Assembly: GCA_030077755.1 (NCBI GenBank)
Contig: JAQJZZ010000015.1
Location: 992,001-1,056,000 of the forward strand
From: Filosporella fistucella
Taxonomy: Eukaryota > Ascomycota > Leotiomycetes > Helotiales
DNA: 64,000 bases
Reading direction: 5' to 3'
Part shown: one piece after another, positions 1 to 12,600 of the stretch
Position numbering within the stretch: position 1 is the first letter of the stretch
Layout: the number at the start of each line of letters is the position of its first letter
Position numbers and translations under genes: made by a program
Notes under the pieces: generated by a model
Seen by the model: the letters and a program-made list of their open reading frames with translations, nothing else
Told to the model about the DNA's origin: nothing
Databases searched by the model: none

Positions 1-608
1 ACTCAAAACACCTGTCACGAACCAATTTCCCTAATTAATAAGTATTCCCGACTCATCCAAAATTCCACCCAATTCCCGTGAGCCACATCCACAAAATTCC
101 ATTACACTCTTCCCGTTTCCTATAAAAATGCAGATATACCTCCTCCTTTTTCCACGGTTACCTTAACCGAAGCCGAAACTTGTACCTGTCAAGTGGAGCG
201 AGTCCTCGGTTTGCGGGGGCGGGGTACGTTCTAAAGTGGATCTGTTTCCGAATTCTTGTTTCTGATTGGCTCGCCGCAACTACCCCTCCTAGAACGACTT
301 TGGTATTTCGATATGATATCCCGCTTGACCGTGAATACTGGGTACACATACCCACGTACTAGGTATAGAAGAAGGTACTTTAAGGTAACGTGAGGATACA
401 TGGGCAAAGGAGGGGTATGTATATATTTACCGGAAAGGGAGGTGGGGAGTTTTTCAAATTATTTCTTCATTTTTCCTCCTATATATCACTCAAAAGTCCA
501 ATATCAATACCTTCCTTCCTCAAATTCCCATCTATCTTTACCTACTCACATTCTCCTCCCAAAAAACCAAAAACACCAAACTCTTCTTAACAATATCAAA
601 ACCCCAAA
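1..608. other. upstream region of the alcohol dehydrogenase gene
   Basis: I see no gene here. The segment is the probable promoter of the alcohol dehydrogenase starting at 609. A TATA-like run lies near 420-427. From about 470 to the start codon the + strand is pyrimidine-rich, as is usual for strongly expressed fungal genes. CreA-like sites are listed separately. Confidence 0.5.
213..224 (+). promoter_or_regulatory. paired CreA-like sites (SYGGRG)
   Basis: Two adjacent GCGGGG hexamers (213-218 and 219-224) fit the consensus of the fungal carbon-repression regulator CreA. A third, GTGGGG, sits at 442-447. Closely spaced pairs are the functional form in alc promoters of Aspergillus. Binding here is inferred only. 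Confidence 0.3.
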
Positions 609-1947
609 ATGGCAATCCAATCCTCCATACCCAGCTCCCAACAAGCAGCCGTAAGAGTAGGTTCAGGCGAAACAGCCACAGCACCTATTAAAACCATCGA
701 TGTTCCTACTCCAGAACCGCATCAGATTCTCGTAAAGATAAATTGGTCTGGTTTATGTGCTTCTGATAAATCACTCTTACATGATGAGTGGAAGGATTTT
801 GGGGTAGGTATGCAGGAGCAGGGGAAGGGTATTGGTATGTTTATCTCTATTATTTCTCTATTCCCGCAAAAGAAATGCATGCCTTAAATCCGCCTCTCAA
901 AACTCAAAAAATAAAATAAAACGAAGAAGGCTAATCAGCTATATTTCAACCCACAACAGTCGGTCACGAAGGAGCCGGCACCGTTGTCTCAGTCGGCAGC
1001 TCCGTGCAAAACCTCTGGTCTCCAGGTGACAGAGCCGGCATAAAATGGGTAGCATCCACCTGCGGCATCTGCGAAATGTGCACCAACGGCTCCGACGAAG
1101 TGCATTGCCCAGTACAACTAAACAGCGGATTCACCACCCCAGGAACCTTCCAACAATACTGCGTCACGGACGGCCGCTACGCAACCCGTATCCCCGACGG
1201 CGTGTTGGATGAAGAAGCTGGTCCTATTATGTGTGGTGGTCTCACAGCGTACGTAGCGTGTAAACGCTCGAATGTTAGACCCGGACAGTGGATTGTGTTG
1301 CCTGGCGCAGGGGGAGGATTGGGACATTTTGCGGTGCAGTATGCGAGGGCGATGGGGATGAGGGTTATTGCTGTGGATGGAGGGAAGGCGAAAGAGGAAT
1401 TGTGTCGGAAGCTGGGAGCAGAGGAGTTTGTGGATTTTATGGAGTGTAAGGATGTGCCTGCGGAGATTATGAGGATTACGAAGTATGGTGCTCATGGGGT
1501 TATTGTTACTGCTGCTACGAAGGAGGGGTGAGTTTTTCATTTCTATTTTCTTTTTTTTTCATTCTTTTTTTTTTTGTTTTTATTGTATACACCCTAGGAA
1601 AGGAAAAGAGAAGATAGGTGCTAATATCTTTTCTCTTCGTTATTCACAGATATGAAACAGCGCCTCACATGCTCCGACCAGGCGGCACCATGGTAGCAGT
1701 AGGCCTTCCCAAAGATCCAACTGTTATCTGCGGTGCACCACCGATAGTCATCGTGATGCGTAAACTGAATGTCGTGGGTTCTGTGGTTGGAACTTTGAAA
1801 GATGTTGAGGAAGCACTTGATTTCACAGCGAGAGGATTGGTACATCCTATTTTGACAAAGGGAACGTTGGCGGATGTAGATAAATTCTGCGAGTTGATGG
1901 GTAAGGGACAGTTAGCTGGGAGAGCGGTGTTGAAGGTTTCGGATTAG
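609..1947 (+). CDS. zinc-dependent alcohol dehydrogenase (MDR superfamily)
   Basis: Three exons, 609-834, 960-1527 and 1650-1947, joined by GT-AG introns with matching phase, give a 363-residue protein, the normal length for fungal ADHs. The catalytic-domain motif GHEGAGTVV and the zinc-ligand region begin right after the first intron. Cysteines spaced as C-GIC-EMC followed by DEVHC mark the structural zinc loop. The nucleotide-binding segment GAGGGLGHFAVQYA is a Rossmann dinucleotide site. The enzyme should oxidise alcohols or reduce aldehydes with NAD(H) in the cytosol. No targeting sequence is apparent. The start ATG follows an A-rich stretch ending in CAAA, a good fungal context. Substrate is not deducible. 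The 3' neighbour, a sugar transporter, is convergent. Confidence 0.92.
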
Positions 1948-2256
1948 GAGGAGAGGATGGAGGGTGGGAATGGGATGTGGAATTTTGCATGGATTAGTGG
2001 ATGTGGTGTGCTAGGGAGAGTGTACGGAAGTAGTATCTTGGTGATCATGTAATATGTCTCTCTGTGGCATTTATTCATTGAGTCATGTCTGCCCAGCTAA
2101 ATATCTGATTCTTATTGGTATTGGCTCAATTGGAGAACAACATGCACGTATCTTTTCCACAAGCCATTTACGGCTTCCATTGAAAATGGCTGTTGTGTAA
2201 AGTCACCTGTCCAATGCAACGACTAGTATCAGGTAACCCCATCAATAAGAACAATC
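1948..2256. other. convergent 3' intergenic region
   Basis: Region between the stop codons of the alcohol dehydrogenase and the sugar transporter. It would hold both terminators. No gene seen. Confidence 0.5.
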
Positions 2257-4118
2257 TCAAACCTTCTTCTCATCACCCTTCCTCTCCACATGTTCAACCC
2301 CCTCTTCCTCCTTAACAAAAGTATGTCTCTCCGTCAAAATCTCCGCCTTCGCCACCCCCTGCGCAGCATAATCCTCCACCCCAGTACAAACATATGTCTT
2401 GAACTTATGCGTCGGAACCTTATTCTCAAACATCTCATGTACCTCTTCCAACGTCCTGTCTCTCGTTTCTGGAATAAAGAAAATCGTGAATATTACGAGT
2501 AAAGTATTAGTGCCAAACCAGATATATCCGTATTTTGCGCTCCAACCTAGTTTTGCAGGATTGATGAAATAAGGGGCGGTAAAGGTCCCGAGCCAGTTGC
2601 CGACGAAGTTTAGAGCTGTGGCGAGGCCGTAGGTGAATGGGCGGAGTTGATTATTGGGGAGTTCGCCGCCTACGAGCCAGGCTGTTGGGGCTGGGTTGTA
2701 TTAGTTTTGGATGTTTTGTGTGAGGGAGGGACTTACAATATGCGACGTAGAAGAAGGTGAAGAGGGATATGAATGCGACTACGCTTTTGCCGGCTACTTC
2801 AGAGGCAGGCTTGACGGTCCAGACGATAGCCATGCAGAGTTGACAGAGAGCACAGGCTGAACAGCCGATGATGATTACTGTTCGACGGTCTACGTAGCGG
2901 GTGAAACATAGACTGAAGAGGCAGCCTAGAAGACCGATACAGGTGATCATGACGGACATTGAGAATGGTTGCTTGACGCCAGCTATTGTGAGGAAATATG
3001 TGGTGTAGATATTAACCCATGATGATCCTACATCAATTAGTATGAAAGCTCTACTTACAGCTGAAGGAAGGATCTCACCATTAGCAGCATGAAAACAAAC
3101 CACACTCAAACAAAGCAAAGTCCTCCTCAGATTCGTCCCCCTCCACATCTCAACCGCCAACCATTTCTTATTCTTCTCCAACTGTTCCCTCGTACTCCCC
3201 CTAATCTCGCCCAACTCAGCCTGAAACTCGCTCTCCTCAATATCACTATTCCTCAACCTCCTCAACGCCTTCTCAGCTTTCTCATCCTGTCCCTGTACCA
3301 TAAGCCATCTGGGGCTCTCAGGCAGGAATATCATCATGATACTCTGTATCGTAGGCGCGACAAAGAAAATCGCGAGCGGGATCTGGTAGGATCGTTTGTT
3401 CATCATGGTATGTGTGCCGTAGTCGACCGAGGCGCCCACGATGGAACCGACCGAGAGCATGACTTGGTAGAATCCGAAGACTATCCCGCGGAGATGGGCG
3501 GGTGCGGCTTCGTGGACGTAGAGTTGGCTGAAAGTGAAGAACCAGCCTACTGAGACGCCGAGGATGAGACGGGCGACGTAGAGGGAGGCTTTGGAGGTTG
3601 TTCCTAGCATTATTGCTGTTGAGATGGCGTTTACTGGATGGATTAGCATGTCTTGTTCTTGCACTTCTGAGGGCGGTGTGATATGGGGACTTTAGATGCA
3701 TCGCGTGTTTCTTGCGTGTGGAAATTATAGAAAAAGAAGAGAGATTTACAAACTGCTGCAGCCCAGAGACCATGTCTTCTTCCGAAATATGTACTAACAG
3801 GTCCAACCAGTAGCGAAGAAAAGAACGTTCCAATAGTCATAAGTGAAGAGATAAGTTGTTGCACTGTAGGCTAACAATCCCTTAGCAAGATTCCTCCAAT
3901 TTGAACAAGATACATACATCAATATTCCATTTCCTAAGTTGAGGAGAGTAATACCCATATACCTGCAGAAAGCCAGGCATGGATAGAAAACCTCCTACAA
4001 GTGCATAGTCAAGACCATATTGAAAAGTCCCGAGTGTGAGGAAGAAACAGATAACGAGACATTTTCTGTGACTTCTCATGTCAAGTTTCAAGGGATTGGC
4101 GGAGATAGCGACACGCAT
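2257..4118 (-). CDS. MFS sugar transporter (maltose/hexose permease type)
   Basis: Five or more exons on the minus strand. The first runs from the ATG at 4116-4118 to 3914, the second starts at 3863, and the third runs from about 3633. The product is about 500 residues with the 12 membrane spans of the sugar-porter family. Diagnostic motifs in order are GRRHG after span 2, PESPRWL followed by an EKAEKALRRLR-type loop after span 6, a C-half with YVDRR, and PETRDRTLEE after span 12. The last matches the PETKGxxLEE signature. The protein imports a sugar or related polyol across the plasma membrane with protons. The best fit is the alpha-glucoside/maltose permease group, but the substrate cannot be fixed from sequence. 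It is convergent with the alcohol dehydrogenase. Confidence 0.9.
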
Positions 4119-5085
4119 GATTGCTGTTTTTATTTATCGCTCCCTAAAATGTATGGGTTTGAAGTATCTTATTGTTTCTAGACCATCGATCGATGAAATA
4201 GAGAATAAACAGAAGAAGCCTTGAGGATTAAGATCAACATCTAAAATCGAGAATTACACACAGGTTTATACATTTCAATTAACCAGTCCCATGCATATCA
4301 ACCTCATCACGCTCCCTCAATAAGTAAACCCCGCATCTCATCTCCAACCTAATCCCCAGATCACCCATCCAAGCATTGAGCCTACCCTGTTATAAATCCT
4401 CCCCGACAGAGGTAACACAGCCTTGGTATCGGTACCAACCTTATTCTTGGCATCTCCCTCAAAAATGCATATATTTCCAATCTAGCAGATATGTCAGTGT
4501 GGGGCTTATAAGCCATCATAACGGGATTTGTGTATTAGGTATCTACTGAACTTGTGAATTAGGAGGTCAAATTCAGTCAAACGCGGGAAGACTAGCAACC
4601 CCGCACTTGGTCGCTGGAGAACCCCCAAATGTACCCTGTCAAGGAAGCAAGCTTCCTGACTTTTTCTTAGCATTGCAAAATGAGAAAGCCAATTGCAAGA
4701 CAAGCAAATGAACATGGGTTTCTGGAGATATCAGTCTTGGTATTAAGAAAGTGCTAGGGCCCCACGCTTGGGACGGGATATCTTGGGGAAGATATGTCTT
4801 ATTTACCCCAATTTAGGCCGGGATGCCGACTTCCGTTACAATTTGGAAACCAATACGATATTCAGATATGTGTCGTCGGACGGTTTTGAAGAATGTGCTT
4901 ACCCCTCTTCTGGATTATTGGCGTTGAGGCCCCACGATAAGCATGGTCGGCAGTTAGGAAACCCCACTATCTTTGCTTAACTGAGAGGGTCATCCAGTTT
5001 GAAGCGAGAATAAATATGACAAGTAGTTACATACTGACAAGTCTTTCCAAGCCCTCAATCACTTGAACATTAAAACCATCGCAAA
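4119..5085. other. divergent promoter region, sugar transporter / TauD dioxygenase
   Basis: No convincing gene. Short open frames at 4506-4715 and 4768-4980 have no recognisable features. Three CCCCAC hexamers (GTGGGG on the other strand, a CreA-type sequence) occur at 4760-4765, 4930-4935 and 4962-4967, upstream of the dioxygenase start at 5086. Confidence 0.5.
4760..4967. promoter_or_regulatory. three CreA-like hexamers upstream of the dioxygenase
   Basis: CCCCAC occurs three times in 208 bases, all in the same orientation. Each reads GTGGGG on the minus strand, fitting SYGGRG. The cluster lies 119-326 bases upstream of the dioxygenase ATG. It may reflect carbon repression, but such short motifs are common by chance. 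Confidence 0.25.
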
Positions 5086-6355
5086 ATGATCTCCGCAGAT
5101 ACAACCCAACTTCGCTACAAACCCATGAAATATGGTGGTTCACTCGACCATCTAGAATACGTGGAAGTTACACCCATCATCGGTCGCGAGTATACCAAAG
5201 CACATATCAAAGACATTCTATCAGCCCCCAATGCAGAAGAGCAGATCCGAGACCTAGCTGTGATTATCAGCGAGCGAGGAGTTGTATTTTTCCGAGAAAA
5301 TCAAGATGATTTATCTGTGGAAGATTTGAAGTATTTCACTGATATGGTTGGGAAATTGAGTGGGAGACCAAAGGAAAATGGATTACATGTTCATCCGCTA
5401 TATAGAGATCCAGGAAATATCCCCATGGGAAATGGGGAGACGGATGAGAATATGTATGTATTTGAGAGAAGTGATGATAAGGCTGAGTGTATGGCTAATG
5501 GATATCAGATATGTAATTAATTCCGAAGCAGCAAAGAAATTGTACAAGACGATGGCAGGGAAAGATTCCCAGGAGCCTAAGAATTTGGGTAGAGAATGGC
5601 ATAGCGATGGTACGTCCTATACCCTCCCTCATCTCTAGCTACATGCTTAACACTCACGCAGCAACATTCGAAGTCTGTCCCTCAGATTTCAGCTGTCTCC
5701 TAATGGAAGAAACCCCCTCTCACGGGGGAGATACCCTTTGGTGTTCAGGCTACGAAATGTACTTCATTCCCCTTCTCCCCTGCTCCCCTCCTCTTAACCA
5801 CCTCTAGCTACGACCGTATCTCCCCACCTATGCGCGCTTTCCTCGACACTCTAACAGCCACCTGCGCCCAACCCGTTTTCCGCACCGCCAGCCAAGCAGG
5901 TTCCTACCCCGTAATGTCACCTCGTGGCTCGCCCTTAAACATCGGCGATTCCTTCTCTCCTTCTCACCCCGTCATCCGTACGAATCGGCAAACGGGTTGG
6001 AAATCCATTTTCGCGGGGGTAGGGTTACATGTCACGCGTATAAATGGAGTGTATGAGTATGAGGACCGCATGATTAGGGAGTATATCCTCCGACTTATTA
6101 CGCTGAATCATGATTGTGTGGCGCGGATGCATTGGACGAAGGGGGCGGCGGCGATTTGGAATAATAGTTGTGTTTGGCATGCTGCTACTGTGAGTTTCTT
6201 GTTTTCATGTTTGGGGGAAATGTGCTGATGTGTGGTAGCCGGATACTCATCTAGTTCCTGGGGCGGTGAGGACGGGCATTCGTGCTAGTTCGATTGGGGA
6301 ACAGCCTTATTTGGATCCGGCGTCGATGTCGAGACGAGAGGCTCTTGGGATTTGA
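5086..6355 (+). CDS. TauD/TfdA-type alpha-ketoglutarate-dependent dioxygenase
   Basis: Five exons (5086-5453, 5509-5609, 5662-5758, 5808-6189, 6239-6355) with consistent phase give 354 residues, normal for fungal TauD-like enzymes. The iron-binding HxD pair is in REWHSD, split across the second intron. The distal iron histidine lies in VWHAAT at the end of exon 4. The 2-oxoglutarate-binding arginine lies in RTGIRASSIGEQPY in exon 5. Family members hydroxylate sulfonates, sulfate esters, or other small acids, releasing sulfite, CO2 and succinate. Fungal homologues are often called sulfonate dioxygenases without proof of substrate. No signal peptide is visible, so cytosolic action is likely. 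Function in organic sulfur scavenging is a plausible inference. Confidence 0.9.
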
Positions 6356-7725
6356 GGTTTGAGTGGGGGGTTTTGAGTGTATATTTGGGTGGTTGTGAAT
6401 TAGATTTGGATTGATTCCTACTTGCTCGGCAAACAACACGGTGAAGTTCTCGCCTTTGCGAATGGCTTTGTTGTGAGCTGTTTGATGTTGGAGTCTAGAT
6501 TTTCATTCAGCAATTGGGTATGATAACATACCTTCGGTAGAAATTCCAAGGCAAGGCAAGGCCAAATCCTACAAGCATCTGCTCCGAAATATTGCTGCTT
6601 TCTGCAGGTTAAGCAACTTTTGAGGGTTGAATTGCGCTTGACTCACACCCCCTTTTTAGGCGAGTTTCCCTAGACCGACCCACTTCAACCTTATGTTTGG
6701 GCCTCCACCACGTGTACTAGTTCAACAAATTCAAGCAAGTTATCTAACTTGTCTCTGTTTCCAAACTGTTTCGATTTTCTTACACGCCACGATCTCCGCT
6801 TCTGGTAATGCAACGAATTTCAGATCGTATATCTAGAGTTGAGGTTATAGTGAATTGCACACTTGGAGCTGTACAAGGATTGGTATTCCACTTCGCTGGT
6901 AGAAAGAGAAGCATCTTTCTTTATTATTGTTTTCAAATCCTGTGAGGCTGTGTGTCGTGATTGTTTTGGAGCGGATGCCTGCCATTTCTTGATATGGTTT
7001 GGAGTGGATATTTGATCAACAAAGACAATCTACAAGGTTTCACAATCACTTATATAAACTTTCTTGCAAAGATTAAGATATAAAATTGCTGTCCCTCCCT
7101 TTTAAAACATCGCTTATCATTGCCTGTGCTTTGACTTTATCCATTCACCCACTTATCTAATCCTTGTCAAAAGCACTCAGTGAGTCTTTATCAAAAGTCA
7201 GTTGGATGTAAAAAATCATTAATTCTTGCAGACTCATTACAAGAAGTCAAACTCTAATCTCTGATTTAATTTAGCATTTGCAGGGAATAACTTACGCCGT
7301 AAACTCGACTTCAGTCCTAAAGCAAAGAGGTAATAAAAATGAATTTCATTGCTCTTTGATATATTAGAACTTGAAGGTTAGGAAATTTAAGACAACTTGT
7401 ACAAGAAAGGCGTTTGAGCAAGTAAATCACTTTGTGCATTCCTTTGCTTGTTTCAGCCAGCTGCTTCTTTGATAGTACTGCAAATTTGACACTGCAATTC
7501 ATATAAATTTGTGTTAAATATTTGAGAGGACTTGCGCAAGTATATACAAGGCTTGTATTCAATATCATCTTAACCTTAATACTAATTCAATTACAATAAT
7601 AATTGTATTTAATACTATACTCTCACTACACTTCCATTGTACTTTGATGATGCAGCAGATGTTTGACGACTTCCTTGCAGTAAACCTGTATTGCCGGTAC
7701 TACCTTTCTACTTTGATACTTCTGC

Positions 7726-9437
7726 AAGCTCAGATTACTTACTCGTGGCAAATGAATGCAAGTTTTGTTTAAATTCTTTGTAGCTAACTTGTATTATCCT
7801 TTGATATTGTCATAGAGGTAATACTGCTATAGGCTTTTACCACAGTCTCAATGATCTCATAGGCTTCAATGTGACTTACTCACAGCAAAGTTGTGCTAGC
7901 CTTGATACTACTGCACTATCAAAACCCTTTTACAGGTTGTCTTATTCATTGAGCAAGCATTACTTTGCACCTCATCCTGCCATAGTCCTAGCACTACTGC
8001 AGGTTTAATTTGACTTACTCATAGCACACTTATGCTTACTTTGATATTACTATATACTCGATATCGCTATAGCCTTTATTTTATTTAAATATAGCAAGCT
8101 TATATAATTAATATACTATTATAGGTTTGAGATAATTTACTTTTAAATAAAATATATAATCAATATTGCTCTAGGTTTAATATAACTTATTTATAATAAA
8201 CTTGTATTAATATAATAAACTTGATAATATTATAGGCTTAATAACTTATTCACAATAAACTTGTGCTGCCCTTAATACCACTACCATTAGTCTCAATACC
8301 ACCGTAGTCTCAAAACCATCGCGGGCTTAATATGACTTACTCACAATGAATTCATGCTATCATAATAGGCTTGATACCATCATAGTCTTTACTTATTTAA
8401 ATATAGCAAACTGCAGAATCAATACCACACCTTTAATACACTTTCAATATCACCACATACCCAAAGCCCCTTAGCTCAATATTACTGCATACTTAAAACC
8501 ACCGCACACTCGATAACACCGTGTGCTTAATATGACTTACTCGCGATAAACTTATATTACCCATAATACCACCGCATACTTGATACTACCGCGTGCTTAT
8601 TGTGACTTACTCGCGATGAACTTATACTGCCCTTAATACTACCGCATACTTGATATTACCGCGTGCTTATTGTGACTTACTCGCAATAAACTTATATTGC
8701 CCGCGATACTACTGCATCTCAATACCATCGCGTGCTTACTATGACTTACTTGCGACGAACTTATACTACTCTTGATACCACCGCACACCCGATAACACCG
8801 CGTGCTTAATATGACTTACTTGCCCTTAATACCACCGTATACTTGATAACACCGCGTGCTTAATATGACTTACTCGCGATGAACTTATACTACCCTCGAT
8901 ACCACCGCGTGCTTAATATGACTTACTTGCCCTCGATACCGCCGCATACTCGAAATCACCGCGTGCTTAATATGACTTACTCGCGACGAACTTATACTGC
9001 CCTCGATACCACCGCGTGCTTATTATGACTTACTTGCCCTCGATACCACCGCATACTCGATACCACCGCATATGACTTACTCGCAATGAACTTATACTAC
9101 CTTCGATACCACCGCGTGCTTAATATGACTTACTCGCGACGAACTTATACTACCCTCGGTACCACCGCGTGCTTGATATGACTTACTTGCCCTCGATACC
9201 ACCGCATACTTGATATTACCGCGTGCTTAATATGACTTACTTGCGACAAACTTATATATTACCCTCGATACCACCGCATACTCAATACCACCGCGTACTT
9301 ATTATGACTTACTCGCGATGAACTAACTTATGCTACCCTCAATACCACCGCATTTCAATACCACCGCGTACTTATTATGACTTACTCGCGACGAACTTAT
9401 ACTACCCTCGATACCACCGCATACTCGATACCGCCGC
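7726..9437 (+). repeat. degenerate tandem (minisatellite-like) repeat array
   Basis: A unit of about 53 bases recurs in direct orientation. Its hallmarks are GACTTACTCGCGATGAACTT, then ATACTACCCTCGATACCACC, then GCGTGCTTAATAT. Many copies carry an extra insert related to GCATACTCGATACCACC, so spacing varies from about 50 to 110 bases. Copies between roughly 8500 and 9430 are regular and GC-richer. Copies toward 7730-8400 keep only the GACTTACT and CTTAT cores and are AT-rich. Variant sites are mostly C versus T or G versus A. The array contains frequent stops in all frames. It ends about 120 bases before a protein-coding start. Confidence 0.88.
8384..8473 (+). repeat. 90-base direct repeat, decayed copy
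   Basis: This aligns without gaps to 9438-9527. By hand I count 13 differences in 90 bases: 10 are C in the right copy and T here, one is G there and A here, and two are transversions. Six of the ten C-to-T sites are CpA in the right copy. This is the pattern expected from RIP. Confidence 0.85.
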
Positions 9438-9527
9438 AGTCTCCACCTATTTAAACACAGCAAGCTGCAGAATCAACACCACACCTTCAACCCACTTTCA
9501 ACACCACCACATACCCAAATCCCCTTA
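9438..9527 (+). repeat. 90-base direct repeat, less decayed copy
   Basis: Right-hand partner of 8384-8473. It contains CTATTTAAACACAGCAAGCT and CTGCAGAATCAACACCACAC and marks the downstream end of the array. The two copies bracket the most regular part of the array, suggesting the array grew by duplication of a block that included this segment. Confidence 0.85.
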
Positions 9528-9647
9528 ACAACTTGTCTCATTCTTTGATCAGGTACTACTTTGCTTCTTCTACCTTGCAGCAATCGCTTCTTTCGTTAAA
9601 TCCTTGATCTAGATCAAGCTTCCTTTGCTGCTCTTATCTTCAATACT

Positions 9648-12600
9648 ATGTCTTCGAATCATTCCAGTGGTCGAGGCTCTAAGCAGCCAAAAGCTCGTAG
9701 GTTTTCTCAATACCCTTCTCTTCATCTATTCTATCAACGAACCTTCAAAGAATTTCAGCATGTTCATGATTACTGATTCGCTGCCAGGGGTCGTGAAACC
9801 GGAGCTTCAATCACCAAGTCCTGATTCTCCTCCACGATTCGATCAGCGTTCAGATGATGAGCGAGGTTTCTTGCCTGAGAACCAGATTCGTAAGCAGTCC
9901 CTTACATTTCTTTCCATTCGTTCCCATAAAATCCCAAGGTAAAAGTTATGTTTCCTTTACTTACTATTTGATCATCAGCAAACCTTCGGTATGAAACGCT
10001 GACACCACGACCACCTGTTCCGCTATGGCCTGAGACGAGCATCCCACAACCTCCCTATCAGCATCCTCCCACGAATTACAATGTGCGGCCTACAATTGGA
10101 TACTCTTCTTCGAATGTTTCAGGACAAAGTATATTATCACTTGGTGCCGGATCTCGATTTGTCCATGACGGTCTTCCCATAATCAACGATCCCTACCCTT
10201 ATAGCACCTCTCAACGACCTGAGCAGCTGCCTCCTACAAGCCAAAGACAACCTCCAGTGTCTGCTGTAGGCCCATATGATACTCTTCGCTGGAATGATAA
10301 TCAAGATTACAGAGACCCACGTTACGGTCAAATTCTCCACCCAGCCCCAATTCGATCGAATTCCGGCTCCGATGTTCTGAACTGGCAGGGTGGTCACGTT
10401 TCTCCAAACAGTGGAGGAGGGCATATTTCAGGAGGTGCTTATACTTATGTCCCCGTTCCAGTGGCTCAGCCTGGTTCCCAACCGCAATCTAGAGATCTCG
10501 ATCTGCTAGCTCCATACATTCAAACTTATCATAACAATAATGCTACTGGGGTACGAGTAACTGGAGAAATGATCCAGGCAGGTACTGCTCCACCTCCATA
10601 TTTTCCACCTCCCCCTCTAGTCATTCCGAGCTACCAACCTCGTGATCCACGCCAGCAGCAAGGAGCAGTAAATTTCGGCCCTCAACGACAAGGTCCTCAA
10701 ACTCAGCAGCCAGCAGCACCCACTACACAGATATCACGGCCCCTCCCACAGCAACAGGGAACGGCATATCCGAAAGGTCGGCAGCAAGGAGGAGCAGGAA
10801 GCAATATTCAACGGCCAAATGCCCAACTTCCGAAGCATAAGACAAATAGTACAAAAGAACCACGTCCTCTGTCACGGCAACCGGGAACAGCACCTCCTAG
10901 AGTTCAGCAGCAAGCAGGAGTTGGACGCAATATTCAACGACCAAGCTCTCAAGTTCCGCAGCAAATAGCAACTACTACCCAACCACCACGTCCTCAGCCT
11001 CAGATACAGAGAATAGCACCTCCAAAAGGCCAGCAGCCACCTCAACATCAGATACCTGTACAGGGTCCCAGATTCATTCTTGGAAACCCTAGTCGAAGTC
11101 ATCCCCAAACAGCCGCGCAGCAAGGTCCCAGAGAGAAGCAGACAGCTGGTTCATCAGGAACTCGCCGAGCTCCCAAATCAAAGCCTCATTGGGAATATCC
11201 ACCCAGAGGCCAGATGATAAAGAAGGGTCGGCACGATCCAGAACCGAAGCGTGGGGAGGGTTCATACGAGTACTATGTAAGTTATCCACAGCTTTCAACA
11301 CTTTCTCCATTATTCCACCTTCATTCATGTGATTTTCCTTTCTAAATAGGTGGATTATTGCTTGAAATTTCTCTCCACTTTGTGCTCTTTGAAAGAAATA
11401 GTTAGCTGACTTTCATAGCTTCGTATTAGATACATCCCTCCGCCACCTTATCCATCAGAAGACAAATGTCTCCGAGTTCCTCCTAGCCCTAAGCCTTTCG
11501 AAGGACAGCTCCGAATCCCAAAAACTACAGAAGTTCGACCATTTACCGCATTTGTCATCCTCCTGATGAACCATCTTCGTTGCGACCTTGAGCCAAATAC
11601 AGGCTTGGAAGGAGTGACAGATTTAGTTTTCCATCGTCATGATGGTTTGCCTGGCGATAGAAATCGAGTCCAACGAGAGGAACCTCGAATCGTCTACTAT
11701 ACCGAGATGGAGCTTAATGAACGTGAGAGACGCAATGCTGGGTTTGAGCACCTTCCACTTGTCTTTGGATTAAAGCTTGAGATCTCTACATTCCGGACAC
11801 GAGAACAGGATGGACCAGATGAACCAATTTACGATTATTTCCAGGTTTTGTGTTCCGTCACGGCTGTCGATAGGAATGGAGACAATATCACAATGACCGA
11901 GATGATCAAGGACATTTCAGTTAAGCAGAGAATACAATTCTGCTTTGGATTTGGAGTCAAGCTCTATGTCGATCAGAAACTTTGCTACCTTTACACACCA
12001 CAGTGGGACAAGATGGATTTCAGTACAATGCTGATGTACTTGAGGTACCACGCCAAAATAATCTTTGATCGACATGGAATTGAACGAACTTATCCGGAAA
12101 GAATGGCCATGAAGAAATTGTTCGGCAGCGGATGGGCATATGTCCGAGTGGGAAAGCCAATCATTGGATATTGGGACAATGAATTCTGGGTTTCTCCAGA
12201 AGATCAGGCATACAAAGCTGGGAACTATATGATCGACCCAGAAGACCAGCGAACAGAGGGGCAATTGAAACCCCGAAAGAATACCACCACTACTCCGCAT
12301 AAGACCACAGCTACTCGATCTGCGACACAAGATCGTACTTCGCAACTGGGTAAAAAGTCCAGAAGAAAGCTGTCACCAAAGTCCAGAGACCTAGAGCTCA
12401 TGCGAAGTCTGTGGGCCGAAGCAGACAGTCTGAACAGGGACTGGATTGAATTGTACGGAAGCAAAAGTCCCACCAGACCAGGTGGCCAAAAAGTCGGGTC
12501 CAAAGCACCATCCAGCCTCGTCGAAGCTAGAAATCGTCGATCTTCCGCTGCTGCTCCGGTGATACAGACCCCACCATCAGCACCATCTCCTGCTCGGGTG

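Larger units (their letters stand above)
6356..9647. other. 3.3 kb gene-free region containing a degenerate repeat array
   Basis: The left part (6356 to about 7700) is AT-rich with no gene I can support. The only sizeable open frame, on the minus strand at 7317-7568, has no recognisable feature. The right part is the repeat array described separately. From 7569 to 9624 neither strand has an open frame of 60 codons, so the region is noncoding. The last 120 bases are the probable promoter and leader of the gene at 9648. Confidence 0.7.

Noticed and set aside
7726..9437. CRISPR-like repeat-spacer appearance of the repeat array
   Set aside because: This is a eukaryotic genome. The intervals are themselves repeat-derived, with no unique spacers and variable unit length.
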